26,018 nt of DNA. Source: JBHICC01 sp046759385. Lineage in GTDB: Bacteria; Pseudomonadota; Gammaproteobacteria; Acidiferrobacterales; SPGG2. The DNA lies in contig JBHICC010000040.1 of NCBI GenBank assembly GCA_046759385.1, forward strand, positions 1-26,018. Reading direction: 5' to 3'. The position numbers were made by a program, and so were the translations under genes. Below are positions 1-7,904 of this stretch, piece by piece; within the stretch, counting starts at the first letter, position 1; every line of letters begins with the position of its first letter. The notes beneath the pieces are model-generated. The model was not told where the DNA came from. It worked only from the letters and a program-made list of their open reading frames with translations, and made no database searches.

Positions 1-939
1 GGTTTCGGAAAAATGATGGCTGCCATCATTGCGTGAAACGAAGTAGAGCGCCTTGGTCGCAGCCGGGTTCAGTACCGCATGCAATGCATCACTTCCCGGC
101 ATCGCGATCGGCGTTGGTGGTAAGCCCGCGCGCGTATAGGTGCTGTAAGGTGAGTCACGCAACAAGTCGCGACGCCGCAGATTACCGTCGAAGTCGGGGC
201 CCATCCCATAGATCACTGTAGGGTCCGACTGTAATCGCATGCCGTGACGCAATCGATTAATGAACACACCAGCGATGAGACTGCGCTCGCTCGCAAGCCC
301 AGTTTCTTTCTCCACGATAGAAGCCAAAATCAACGCTTCGTACGCGTTCTTGATTGGTAGCTCCGGCTTGCGAGTAGCCCATTCTTGACGCAACCGCATC
401 TGCATACGGTCAAACGCACGGCGTAAGAGGTCGAGGTCCGTCGTGCCGGCAGAGTAATAGTAAGTATCAGGATAAAACTGACCCTCTGGGTGCAAGCCAG
501 GGTAACCGAGCCGAACCATGATCGCGTCGGGAGCAAGCCCCTCAAGGGTCTTCTCCATCCTCGGCGCGGCGTTAATCGCGGCTAAGAATTGCTGGAACGT
601 CCAACCTTCGATTAAGGCAAGCGGATATTCCACTACTCTGCCGGCGATAACCTGCGCAAGCAGCGCTCGCTGACTGATTCCCTGGGCGAACTTGTACTCA
701 CCCGCCTTGAGCTTACGTGCCTGACCTTTCAGGTAGGCAAGTAGAACTAGAGAGAAACTGTCGGGGAGGACATCATCGGCCTGCAGTTGGCGGGCAAACG
801 TGCGCAACGACATCCCCGGCTTGACGAAATAGGTTTGCTCGCCCAGTTTCAGGCTGTGATTCCAAGCCCAACCGAGGTAGATGCTAATCGTGAGCGCACC
901 CACGATCGCGATCGCAATCGTCGTTCTAAGCAGTGTCAC
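1..939 (-). CDS. mltG: Endolytic murein transglycosylase MltG, 3' end cut by window edge
   Basis: MltG is an inner-membrane lytic transglycosylase that cleaves nascent peptidoglycan strands and is thought to end glycan elongation. Translating the minus strand gives 313 codons with no stop before base 1, so a short C-terminal part is missing. An N-terminal hydrophobic helix (about residues 5-24) is followed by a LysM-like/YceG region. The catalytic motif ASIVEKET is present, with the presumed catalytic Glu at residue 210 (codon 310-312), close to E218 of the 340-residue E. coli protein. Later family motifs LQSDPTVIYG and GLPPTPIAMPG are also intact. The chosen start is GTG at 939, which overlaps the end of pabC by 14 bp and leaves a full membrane anchor; a TTG one codon upstream is possible. 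pabC-mltG is a common gene order, usually followed by tmk and holB, which would lie outside the window. Confidence 0.95.
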   Translation of the reverse strand, partial: MTLLRTTIAIAIVGALTISIYLGWAWNHSLKLGEQTYFVKPGMSLRTFARQLQADDVLPDSFSLVLLAYLKGQARKLKAGEYKFAQGISQRALLAQVIAGRVVEYPLALIEGWTFQQFLAAINAAPRMEKTLEGLAPDAIMVRLGYPGLHPEGQFYPDTYYYSAGTTDLDLLRRAFDRMQMRLRQEWATRKPELPIKNAYEALILASIVEKETGLASERSLIAGVFINRLRHGMRLQSDPTVIYGMGPDFDGNLRRRDLLRDSPYSTYTRAGLPPTPIAMPGSDALHAVLNPAATKALYFVSRNDGSHHFSET

Positions 940-1765
940 CAACGTACGGCGTCCTCATGATCGCCTGTTGCAAGCGCCGAGTGGTAGGCCCGACCGGAAA
1001 AGCCCTCGACTGTATTTGCGTGACTGGCCAAATCCCAATGAGACTATTCGTAAGAAAGATCTCATCGGCCTTATCTAGCGTAGCACGAGTTATCGGCCCG
1101 ACCCGATGCGGTAACGTTAGGCACCGCGCCTGCTCTAACACTGCCCCGCGCATCACCCCCTCGACACCGTAATGAGACAGTTCCGGAGTGAGTAACGTTC
1201 CTTCGGAAACCACGAAAACATTCGCTGCTGTGGCCTCAACGATGTTGTCATCTTCATCTAACATCAGCCCTTCGACAAACTCCGATTCCCATTCTGCTCT
1301 CGCCAGCACCTGCTCGAGCCGATTGAGATGCTTGATCCCGGCCGTCAGCGGATTTCGCGAAACCCGCGTGCGGCATACTCGCACACTCACGCCATCCTGT
1401 GCGTAACCCAGCGGGTAGTCTGGCCAAGGCAGGAGTGCGAGCACCCGTGTCGGTCGCTCGGCACTACCGGGTGCGTAGCCGCGGCCCGAAATACCACGTG
1501 TAATTATGATTTTTAACACCGCACGCTCGATGTCTTCGCACAATGCACGGGCCTCCTCGCGCAATTGTGCCGCATCCGGCGGCCCGATCAGCAACCGTTC
1601 ACATCCTTTTTTAAGCCGCGCTAGGTGCTGCTGCCAAAGCAAGGGGTCGCAGCGGTAGACGGCAATCGTTTCAAACACACCGTCGCCGTACTGAAAGCCC
1701 CGATCCTGCACAGGCACACAGTCGGTCGTCTCTCCGTTTACCAATACTACGGGTGGCCAGGTCAT
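926..1765 (-). CDS. pabC: Aminodeoxychorismate lyase PabC
   Basis: PabC is a PLP enzyme of fold type IV that converts 4-amino-4-deoxychorismate to p-aminobenzoate and pyruvate for folate synthesis. The product is about 279 residues (E. coli 269). The motif DRGFQYGDGVFET (about 21-33) and the lysine in GIKHLNRLEQ (K145, the expected Schiff-base lysine) are present, as is the later EATAANVFV motif typical of this family. The frame is open to an ATG at 1771, but the ATG at 1765 is preferred because it forms an ATGA overlap with the pabB stop, which suggests translational coupling. The family also includes branched-chain and D-amino-acid aminotransferases. The HLNRLEQ motif and the pabB neighbour make PabC the best call. 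Confidence 0.93.
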   Translation of the reverse strand: MTWPPVVLVNGETTDCVPVQDRGFQYGDGVFETIAVYRCDPLLWQQHLARLKKGCERLLIGPPDAAQLREEARALCEDIERAVLKIIITRGISGRGYAPGSAERPTRVLALLPWPDYPLGYAQDGVSVRVCRTRVSRNPLTAGIKHLNRLEQVLARAEWESEFVEGLMLDEDDNIVEATAANVFVVSEGTLLTPELSHYGVEGVMRGAVLEQARCLTLPHRVGPITRATLDKADEIFLTNSLIGIWPVTQIQSRAFPVGPTTRRLQQAIMRTPYVGDTA

Positions 1766-3171
1766 GCGCAACCAAGCGCGGCCAACAAGCCTTTGGCCTT
1801 CGCTCGAGTCTCGCGCAACTCTCTCATTGGTCGCGAATCCGCAACGATGCCGGCGCCGGCGCGCAACTGCACATGATCGCCTTGCAGCACCATCGTTCTG
1901 ATAAGAATGTTGAGGTCCATGCTGCCGTCTCGGTTAAGGTAGCCCATGGAGCCTGTGTACGGACCGCGGGGGGCTTGCTCGAGCTCGGCGATGATTTCCA
2001 TGCAACGTACCTTGGGACAGCCGGTGATGGTACCGCCAGGGAATACAGCCCGAATGATCTGTGCGGGTGTGATGTCCTCACGCAGCACACCCGTCACCTC
2101 TGACACGATATGATGAACGTGGCGGTAGGACTCTAGCACCATGAGTTCGTTCACTTCGACGCTACCGGCGCGACACACGCGGCCAAGATCATTGCGTTCC
2201 AAGTCGATCAGCATAACGTGTTCGGCGCGCTCCTTCGGGTGGCGCAAGAGCTCTTCTGACCACCGCAGATCCTGCAAGCGATCACCGCTACGCGGGTAGG
2301 TGCCAGCAATAGGACGCGTATAGATGTGACGTCCCGACACTCTGACCAAGCGTTCAGGCGATGAGCTAACGATCGCGGTGTCAGGATCGAGTGTCATTAG
2401 CCCGGCGAACGGTGCGGGGTTAGCTGCCCGCAGGCACTCGTACAACCGCGCGGCATTCATGGGCTCGTCGAGCCACGCATGCCATGGCCGAGAGAGGTTC
2501 ACCTGGAAAACGTCGCCCGCGCGTATGTAAGCTAAGATGCGTTCGACGCCAGCGAGAAAGACTTCCGGATCCTCCTCGGCGACGCGCACGGGCGCAAGCG
2601 TGTGATCATAATGGCGAGTGCACGATTGTAAATCGCGCTCCATCTGTGGAATCAACTGGTCCGCGTCAGCTGATTCGCACACTAGATGCGTCATATGGGC
2701 TTGGTGGTCGCGGATAATTGCAGCGGGTATGCGCGTCAAACTCGCCGTCAGCATATCCGACACGGTAGGCGCATATTTCAACTTGGCCTCGATCTGGGTG
2801 ACCAATTCATAACCGAGGTAAACAAACCAGCCGCCAGTAAATGGAAGCATGTCTTGCCAGCTCGTGAGCGGGTGTGCCGGCCGGGCGTGTTCGCACCATT
2901 CACGATCCAACGCCTCGAGAAAATCACCGACACCAACACATTGATCGTCGCGCATCAGGCGCTGATCGCCTGTGAGCCAAAGGCGGCACCGGGGAAAAGC
3001 AAACAAGATATCGTAGCGCGCATGTGGCGTTCCCGCTGCCGCGCTCTCTAGCAGATGCGGATAGCGTTTTGGCTTAGCCCGCTGCAGCTCAAGTAGATCG
3101 GGGAAAACATCGAGGCTGCGCGCGACGAACCCTGACGGTACGACGAGCTCTTGGGCGGTGGGGATGCTCAC
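1762..3171 (-). CDS. pabB: Aminodeoxychorismate synthase component I (PabB-like)
   Basis: This chorismate-binding enzyme should join chorismate and ammonia to form aminodeoxychorismate, with glutamine hydrolysis supplied by a PabA/TrpG partner that is not in this window. The product has 469 residues. The N-terminal part carries the WFVYLGYE motif (about 125-132). The C-terminal catalytic part has GDVFQVNLS, SSSPERL, the LIDLERNDLGRV motif and FPGGTITGCPK. QVNL is PabB-like rather than TrpE-like, and pabC follows with a 4-bp overlap. One oddity is that the active-site motif reads PIAGT (A289), where E. coli PabB has PIKGT with a nucleophilic lysine; anthranilate synthases usually carry the alanine form. 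The start is GTG at 3171, overlapping the fabF stop as GTGA. An anthranilate synthase role cannot be excluded from sequence alone. Confidence 0.9.
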   Translation of the reverse strand: MSIPTAQELVVPSGFVARSLDVFPDLLELQRAKPKRYPHLLESAAAGTPHARYDILFAFPRCRLWLTGDQRLMRDDQCVGVGDFLEALDREWCEHARPAHPLTSWQDMLPFTGGWFVYLGYELVTQIEAKLKYAPTVSDMLTASLTRIPAAIIRDHQAHMTHLVCESADADQLIPQMERDLQSCTRHYDHTLAPVRVAEEDPEVFLAGVERILAYIRAGDVFQVNLSRPWHAWLDEPMNAARLYECLRAANPAPFAGLMTLDPDTAIVSSSPERLVRVSGRHIYTRPIAGTYPRSGDRLQDLRWSEELLRHPKERAEHVMLIDLERNDLGRVCRAGSVEVNELMVLESYRHVHHIVSEVTGVLREDITPAQIIRAVFPGGTITGCPKVRCMEIIAELEQAPRGPYTGSMGYLNRDGSMDLNILIRTMVLQGDHVQLRAGAGIVADSRPMRELRETRAKAKGLLAALGCA

Positions 3172-4409
3172 ATGAGCCTGCTCAACACCAACGTGCCGTT
3201 CGTTCCACCAAAACCGAAAGAGTTTGAGAGCGCGATGTTTACCTTAGCCTCGCGCGCACTACCGGGAACGTAGTCAAGATCACACTCTGGATCCGGATTT
3301 TCCAAGTTAATGGTCGGCGGTATCACCTGATGATGGAGCGTGAGCACCGTATACACGGCTTCGACACCGCCGGCCGCACCCAGCAAATGTCCAACCATGG
3401 ACTTCGTCGAACTCACTGCGAGCTTATGCGCATGCTCGCGGAATGTGCGTTTGATAGCGATTGTCTCGACCTTATCACCGACCGGCGTGGAAGTACCGTG
3501 CGCATTGATGTAGTCAATGGCTTCAGGATTGACGTTGGCGTTGCGCATCGCATTCTGCATGCATTGAATCGCGCCTTCCCCGCCTTCAGATGGGCTCGTC
3601 ATGTGATAGGCGTCGCCGCTCAACCCCAGTCCCCCGAGCTCGGCATAGATCGTCGCCCCGCGCTTGCGCGCGTGCTCGAGCTCCTCCAGCACTATTACGC
3701 CGGCACCTTCGCTTAACACGAAGCCATCGCGCTCCTTGTCCCATGGACGACTCGCTCCTTCGGGGTCATCGTTGCGAGTGCTGAGGGCTTTCGCATTGCC
3801 AAATCCCGCCATCGACGTTGGCGTCACGGCGGCTTCCGCGCCACCAGCGACCATCACATCGGCATCGCCGTACTCTATTAGCCGCCCCGCATCGCCAATC
3901 GCATGCGTTCCCGTCGAGCATGCAGTCACCATGGTCAAATTTGGTCCCTTGATGCCGTACATGATCGACAGGTCACCCGATAACATGTTAGCGATGCTCA
4001 TTGGAACGTAGAACGGTGAAACGCGGCGCGCACCTTTTTCAAGGAAGGTGCGGTTTGTGGCTTCTATAGTATTAACACCGCCGATTCCGGAGCCGAGGTG
4101 AACGCCGATGCGAGTGGCATTCGTTTCGTTGATCTCAAGCCCGGAGGAACGGATCGCCTCGCTCGCGGCGGCGATTCCAAGCTGAATGAAGCGATCCATC
4201 CGGCGCGATTCCTTCTCCGGAATGAATTTCGTAGGATCGAACCCCTTCACCTCACCGGCAATACGGGCGGGCATCTGACTCGTATCACAGAGCGTAACCG
4301 GTCCGATGCCACTGCGTCCCGCGCAGATGCCCTTCCAATTCTCTTCGACGCCAATCCCAAGCGGCGACAATATGCCTAGACCGGTAACGACGATGCGTCG
4401 TCTGCCCAA
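3168..4409 (-). CDS. fabF: 3-oxoacyl-ACP synthase II FabF
   Basis: FabF (KAS II) condenses malonyl-ACP with acyl-ACP during fatty-acid elongation, including the C16:1 to C18:1 step that tunes membrane fluidity. The protein is 413 residues, the usual length. The catalytic triad is complete: C164 in VTACSTGTHAIG, H304 in NAHGTSTPVGD and H341 in SMVGHLLGAAGG, each one position later than in E. coli. The start is a TTG at 4409, supported by a GGGAG Shine-Dalgarno (4416-4420) six bases upstream and by alignment with the family N-terminus (RRIVVTGLG). The gap to acpP is about 250 bp and contains a hairpin, so fabF may be expressed at a different level from acpP. pabB overlaps its 3' end by 4 bp. 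Confidence 0.96.
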   Translation of the reverse strand: MGRRRIVVTGLGILSPLGIGVEENWKGICAGRSGIGPVTLCDTSQMPARIAGEVKGFDPTKFIPEKESRRMDRFIQLGIAAASEAIRSSGLEINETNATRIGVHLGSGIGGVNTIEATNRTFLEKGARRVSPFYVPMSIANMLSGDLSIMYGIKGPNLTMVTACSTGTHAIGDAGRLIEYGDADVMVAGGAEAAVTPTSMAGFGNAKALSTRNDDPEGASRPWDKERDGFVLSEGAGVIVLEELEHARKRGATIYAELGGLGLSGDAYHMTSPSEGGEGAIQCMQNAMRNANVNPEAIDYINAHGTSTPVGDKVETIAIKRTFREHAHKLAVSSTKSMVGHLLGAAGGVEAVYTVLTLHHQVIPPTINLENPDPECDLDYVPGSAREAKVNIALSNSFGFGGTNGTLVLSRLM

Positions 4410-4609
4410 AACTAACTCCCTATACGAACCACTGTTTCGTAACCGTCGCGGTTATCCACGCTTGTAAAAAGGTAGAATCGAAATCCAGAAAATGCCGCAT
4501 GAACGTCTTCTTCGTCGAGAGTGCTTGTCAGCTGAAATTTCACGTGTGACAGGCCGCACAGCGACGAGTTGCCCACACTCCGTTTGCTATTGGATAAACG
4601 ATAAACTAA

Positions 4610-4639
4610 GGGCCGCCCCCAAATGGTGGTTTGCGGCCC
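4610..4639 (-). terminator. Hairpin between acpP and fabF, possible terminator or attenuator
   Basis: A perfect 7-bp inverted repeat (GGGCCGC at 4610-4616, GCGGCCC at 4633-4639) begins 19 bases past the acpP stop. The loop has further AAA/TTT pairing potential. Read on the minus strand, the stem is followed by TTAGTTTATC, which is T-rich but not a strong U-tract. It may partly terminate or protect the abundant acpP message ahead of fabF. The rest of 4410-4609 shows no gene. Confidence 0.5.
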
Positions 4640-4657
4640 CGGCGAGTAAAAATCAGA

Positions 4658-4894
4658 TCAGCTTGATCGCGAGTTGATGTAGTCAATCGCTTGTTGCACA
4701 GTGGTAATCTTTTCTGCCTCCTCGTCCGGAATCTCCGTACCGAACTCTTCTTCCAAGGCCATTACCAACTCCACGGTATCTAGAGAATCCGCGCCAAGAT
4801 CATCGACAAACGACGATGCAGGTGTGACTTCGTTTTCGTTGACCCCCAATTGCTCCACGACGATTTTTTTCACACGTTCTTCGACACTGCTCAT
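4658..4894 (-). CDS. acpP: Acyl carrier protein AcpP
   Basis: AcpP carries growing acyl chains on a 4'-phosphopantetheine arm for FabD, FabH, FabG, FabF and PlsX, all encoded in this window. The 78-residue acidic protein is a textbook ACP. The attachment site is S37 in the motif GADSLDTVELVMALEEEF, and helix 1 begins SSVEERVKKIV. A GGAGG Shine-Dalgarno lies at 4906-4910, 11 bases upstream of the ATG. The 95-bp gap from fabG and the following hairpin suggest that acpP may have its own transcript, as in E. coli, but I could not fix a promoter with confidence. Confidence 0.98.
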   Translation of the reverse strand: MSSVEERVKKIVVEQLGVNENEVTPASSFVDDLGADSLDTVELVMALEEEFGTEIPDEEAEKITTVQQAIDYINSRSS

Positions 4895-4924
4895 AACGGA
4901 CTGATCCTCCAGACTTTCCTGATC

Positions 4925-4941
4925 GCGCCGCGCGACGGCGC
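4925..4941 (-). promoter_or_regulatory. GC-rich stem-loop in the acpP leader
   Basis: GCGCCG (4925-4930) and CGGCGC (4936-4941) form a perfect 6-bp stem with a 5-base loop. It lies 14 bases upstream of the acpP Shine-Dalgarno in the minus-strand transcript. It could affect translation or mRNA stability. It could also be a chance GC-rich palindrome, because no U-tract follows it. Confidence 0.3.
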
Positions 4942-4989
4942 ATAGTTAGCACAATTTGCCAAGCTTAGTCTACTCGGATTTAAATCTTT

Positions 4990-5739
4990 TTAATTCATAT
5001 ACATACCGCCGTTTACGTGTAACGTTATGCCGGTGATATAGGCCGCCCGCGAGGACGCCAAAAAGGCTACCGCATACGCGATCTCGTCCACCGAACCGAA
5101 GCGTCCCAAAGGAATCTGTTGTAGCAGTGCCTGGGTCTGCGCCTCGGGTAATGCCCGAGTCATATCGGTGTCGATCATCCCCGGTGCTACTGCATTGACG
5201 GTGACGTTGCGTGCCGCCACCTCGCGCGCCAGCGCGCGCGTGAAGCCGATAAGCCCGGCCTTCGCGGCGGCATAATTCGACTGGCCGGGATTTCCCGTTT
5301 CTGCAACCACCGAACTGATGTTAATGATTCGGCCCTGACGCGCCCGCGTCATCGCGCGCAGACACGCCTTCGACAGACGATAGACGGACTTGAGGTTCGT
5401 ATCAATGATCGCGTCCCATTCCTCCTCTTTCATACGCAACAGCAAGTTATCACGAGTAATACCTGCGTTGTTCACTAGGATCGTCGGCGCACCACAAGTG
5501 TCATTCATCTCGACTAACACCGAATCGATAGACTGAGGTTGGGTAATCTCAAGTACCATACCTCGACCGCGGAGCTCGTGGTTCTTCAAAAGGTCGGTAA
5601 CGCGCTGGGCTCCGTCATCTGAAGTTGAGGTACCAACGACATAAGCACCCTGCCGAGCGAGTTCCAGCGCAATTGCCGACCCGATTCCCCGACTTGCACC
5701 CGTTACGAGTGCAGTTTCGTTTTCAAGGAGTGATTGCAT
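4990..5739 (-). CDS. fabG: 3-oxoacyl-ACP reductase FabG
   Basis: FabG is the NADPH-dependent short-chain dehydrogenase that reduces 3-oxoacyl-ACP in each elongation cycle. The product is about 249 residues (E. coli 244). It has the cofactor motif TGASRGIG (13-20), the NNAG motif (90-93 region), and the catalytic Ser143, Tyr156 and Lys160 in ISSVV and SNYAAAK. The frame extends to an ATG at 5757, but the ATG at 5739 fits the family N-terminus better; neither start has a strong Shine-Dalgarno. The gene lies 40 bp after fabD and 95 bp before acpP in the standard order fabH-fabD-fabG-acpP. Position and the DNLLLRM motif argue for FabG rather than another SDR. Confidence 0.95.
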   Translation of the reverse strand: MQSLLENETALVTGASRGIGSAIALELARQGAYVVGTSTSDDGAQRVTDLLKNHELRGRGMVLEITQPQSIDSVLVEMNDTCGAPTILVNNAGITRDNLLLRMKEEEWDAIIDTNLKSVYRLSKACLRAMTRARQGRIINISSVVAETGNPGQSNYAAAKAGLIGFTRALAREVAARNVTVNAVAPGMIDTDMTRALPEAQTQALLQQIPLGRFGSVDEIAYAVAFLASSRAAYITGITLHVNGGMYMN

Positions 5740-5778
5740 CTTCGTTCCAACTTGCATCTCGTATCTGTCGTAACGATG

Positions 5779-6717
5779 TTACCCTTCACGAACGACGGAC
5801 AAAGCATGCTCCAATGTCTCTGTGTCGAATACCGGCAGTGCGTCCACCTCGCGGGTGATGCGCCTGTTTAGCCCTAAGAGCACCTTGCCCGGGCCACATT
5901 CTATGACCCTGCCGACACCTGCGGCTGCCATTTTCGTTACGGTATCGACCCAGCGTACCGGCGATCTGATCTGCTCCACCAGCGCGCGGCGTATCGCCTC
6001 CGGCTCACTTTCCGCCGCCGCGTGAACATTATGCAGCACCGGCACGCTTGGGGAGCGGATCTCGACCGACTGCAAGCGCTGCGCCATGCGGTCGGCTGCG
6101 GGCCTCATTAGCTCGCAATGAAAGGGACCGCTCACAGGCAGCATCAGTGCGCGTCTGGCACCGGCTGCCTTCGCTTGTGCAACCGCGCGCTCGACAGCGG
6201 CCGTGGTACCGGCGACCACAACTTGCCCGGGGGCATTGAAGTTAACCGGCGACAATACCTCGCCGTCGGCACAGCGCTCACACAGGGTGCTCACGCCCAC
6301 GTCGTCGAGCCCCATGATCGCTGCCATCGATCCCTGCCCTATCGGTACCGCCTCCTGCATGAAACGCCCACGGTCGGCGACCAGGCCGACTGCGTCGGTG
6401 AACGAGAGCGCCTGTGCACACGCCAGCGCCGTGTACTCACCGAGACTGTGGCCGGCCATCCATACCGGTACGGGCCCATCATGTTTGCGCCATACCCGCC
6501 AAACCGCCGCGCCGGCAGTCAGCATGGCCGGCTGCGTATTGACGGTCTGATTGAGTTTTTCCTCCGGTCCTTCCTGAACCAGAGTCCAAAGATCGATACC
6601 GAGCACGTCCGAAGCTTCAGCAAACGTGCGCTGAACCTCCTCATGATGTGTGGCAAGCTCGGCTAACATGCCGACCGACTGCGAACCCTGTCCCGGAAAG
6701 ACAAAACCTAGTGACAT
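5779..6717 (-). CDS. fabD: Malonyl-CoA:ACP transacylase FabD
   Basis: FabD moves malonyl groups from CoA to ACP, supplying the elongation substrate. The protein is 312 residues (E. coli 309). It opens with the family signature FVFPGQGSQSVGM. The nucleophile Ser91 is in GHSLGEY and the catalytic His200 is in SGPFHCELM, one residue earlier than in E. coli. The ATG at 6717 has no clear Shine-Dalgarno. A 218-bp spacer separates it from fabH, which is unusual in this tight operon. fabG follows closely. Confidence 0.96.
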   Translation of the reverse strand: MSLGFVFPGQGSQSVGMLAELATHHEEVQRTFAEASDVLGIDLWTLVQEGPEEKLNQTVNTQPAMLTAGAAVWRVWRKHDGPVPVWMAGHSLGEYTALACAQALSFTDAVGLVADRGRFMQEAVPIGQGSMAAIMGLDDVGVSTLCERCADGEVLSPVNFNAPGQVVVAGTTAAVERAVAQAKAAGARRALMLPVSGPFHCELMRPAADRMAQRLQSVEIRSPSVPVLHNVHAAAESEPEAIRRALVEQIRSPVRWVDTVTKMAAAGVGRVIECGPGKVLLGLNRRITREVDALPVFDTETLEHALSVVREG

Positions 6718-6826
6718 ATGAACTACTCAACGCGAAGGCCGCTCCTGTGTGTCGCCATTCGTGCATTGCTCGATCGCTGCTCCCGACGCGATCCTACCTC
6801 CTTCCTCCCTGGAGTCGTGCACTTTG

Positions 6827-6918
6827 CGCAAAGGCGCGGAGGATTTATGAATTAGGGTTCACTCTGCTAGTGCGAAGCTCTTGGAAACCTTTGCTGTTTG
6901 CCTCTCTGCGTATTTGCG
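6827..6918. repeat. Imperfect inverted repeat in the fabH-fabD spacer
   Basis: The 218-bp noncoding spacer between fabH and fabD (6718-6935) contains CGCAAAGGCGCGGAGG at 6827-6842. At 6901-6918 is a sequence whose reverse complement is CGCAAATACGCAGAGAGG. The two arms are similar but not identical and lie about 58 bp apart. A perfect palindrome CTTTGCGCAAAG (6822-6833) overlaps the left arm. The style resembles low-complexity CGCAAAG-type intergenic repeats seen in many environmental genomes. That resemblance is from memory and needs a search. Confidence 0.4.
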
Positions 6919-6935
6919 TTGGGTGTGTGGCCTTT

Positions 6936-7904
6936 TTAGTATTTCAATAAAGCTGACCCCCAGGTGAAGCCGCCGCCAAAGGCTTCCATCAAAACTGTAT
7001 CGCCGCGCTTGATGCGGCCATCGCGCACGGCTTCGTCAAAAGCCAACGGAATCGATGCCGCCGAGGTGTTGCCATGCCGGTCAACCGTGACCACGACGTT
7101 GTCCATCGACAGCCCGAGCTTCTTGGCGGTTGCGGCAATGATGCGCATGTTTGCCTGATGCGGTACGAGCCAGTCGATATCTGATTTCTGCATGTTGTTA
7201 GCCGCCAAGGTTTCGTCAACGATATCGCCGAGGGTATTCACGGCAACTTTGAACACCTCGCTGCCGCCCATCGTTACATAAGCCTGGCCGTTTAAAACCT
7301 TGTCGTAACCTTGCGAAACGCCTGCCGGCACCTCAAGCAACTCTTTATACTGGCCATCTGCATGCAGGTGCGAAGAAATAATGCCGGGTGAGTCGTTAGC
7401 CTGTAGCACCACAGCACCCGCGCCATCTCCGAAGAGCACGCAGGTGCCGCGATCCTTCCAGTCGATGATTCGGGAGAAAGTTTCCGCGCCAACAACGAGC
7501 GCACACTTTGCGCTTTGCGTGCGCACAAATTTGTCGGCAACATCTAGCGCGTAGACGAAACCAGTACAAACGGCTTGAATGTCGAACGCCGGACAACCGT
7601 GAATCTCGAGGCGTTTTTGCAACAAACAGGCCGTGCTTGGAAATACCTGGTCCGGCGTGGTCGTCGCCAGCACGATCAGGTCAATTTCATTCTTATCGAT
7701 GCCCGCAACCTCGATCGCCTGCCGTGACGCATGTTCGGCAAGATCGACCGTGAGCTCGCCCTCCGCAGCGATGCGGCGTTCGCGCACGCCGGTGCGCGCG
7801 ACGATCCAGTCGTTCGACGTCTCGACCATGCCCTCGAGCTCGGCATTGGTCAACACCTTCGCCGGCAGATAAGCGCCTGTCCCTGTTATTCTTGAATATT
7901 TCAC
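6936..7904 (-). CDS. fabH: 3-oxoacyl-ACP synthase III FabH
   Basis: FabH starts fatty-acid synthesis by condensing acetyl-CoA with malonyl-ACP. The protein is 322 residues (E. coli 317). The triad Cys113 (IQAVCTGFVYAL), His249 (PHQANMRI) and Asn279 (DRHGNTSAASIP) is complete, and the C-terminal GGGFTWGSAL is typical. The start is GTG at 7904, overlapping the plsX stop as GTGA, with an AGGAG Shine-Dalgarno at 7910-7914. The plsX-fabH coupling is the classic arrangement. Confidence 0.97.
   Translation of the reverse strand: MKYSRITGTGAYLPAKVLTNAELEGMVETSNDWIVARTGVRERRIAAEGELTVDLAEHASRQAIEVAGIDKNEIDLIVLATTTPDQVFPSTACLLQKRLEIHGCPAFDIQAVCTGFVYALDVADKFVRTQSAKCALVVGAETFSRIIDWKDRGTCVLFGDGAGAVVLQANDSPGIISSHLHADGQYKELLEVPAGVSQGYDKVLNGQAYVTMGGSEVFKVAVNTLGDIVDETLAANNMQKSDIDWLVPHQANMRIIAATAKKLGLSMDNVVVTVDRHGNTSAASIPLAFDEAVRDGRIKRGDTVLMEAFGGGFTWGSALLKY

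Noticed and set aside
4410..4609. Small gene between acpP and fabF
   Set aside because: The only frame there (61 codons, plus strand) has no Shine-Dalgarno or family resemblance and overlaps the acpP hairpin.
6118..6666. 182-codon plus-strand frame antisense to fabD
   Set aside because: fabD has all its catalytic motifs on the other strand; the antisense product has no domain-like features.
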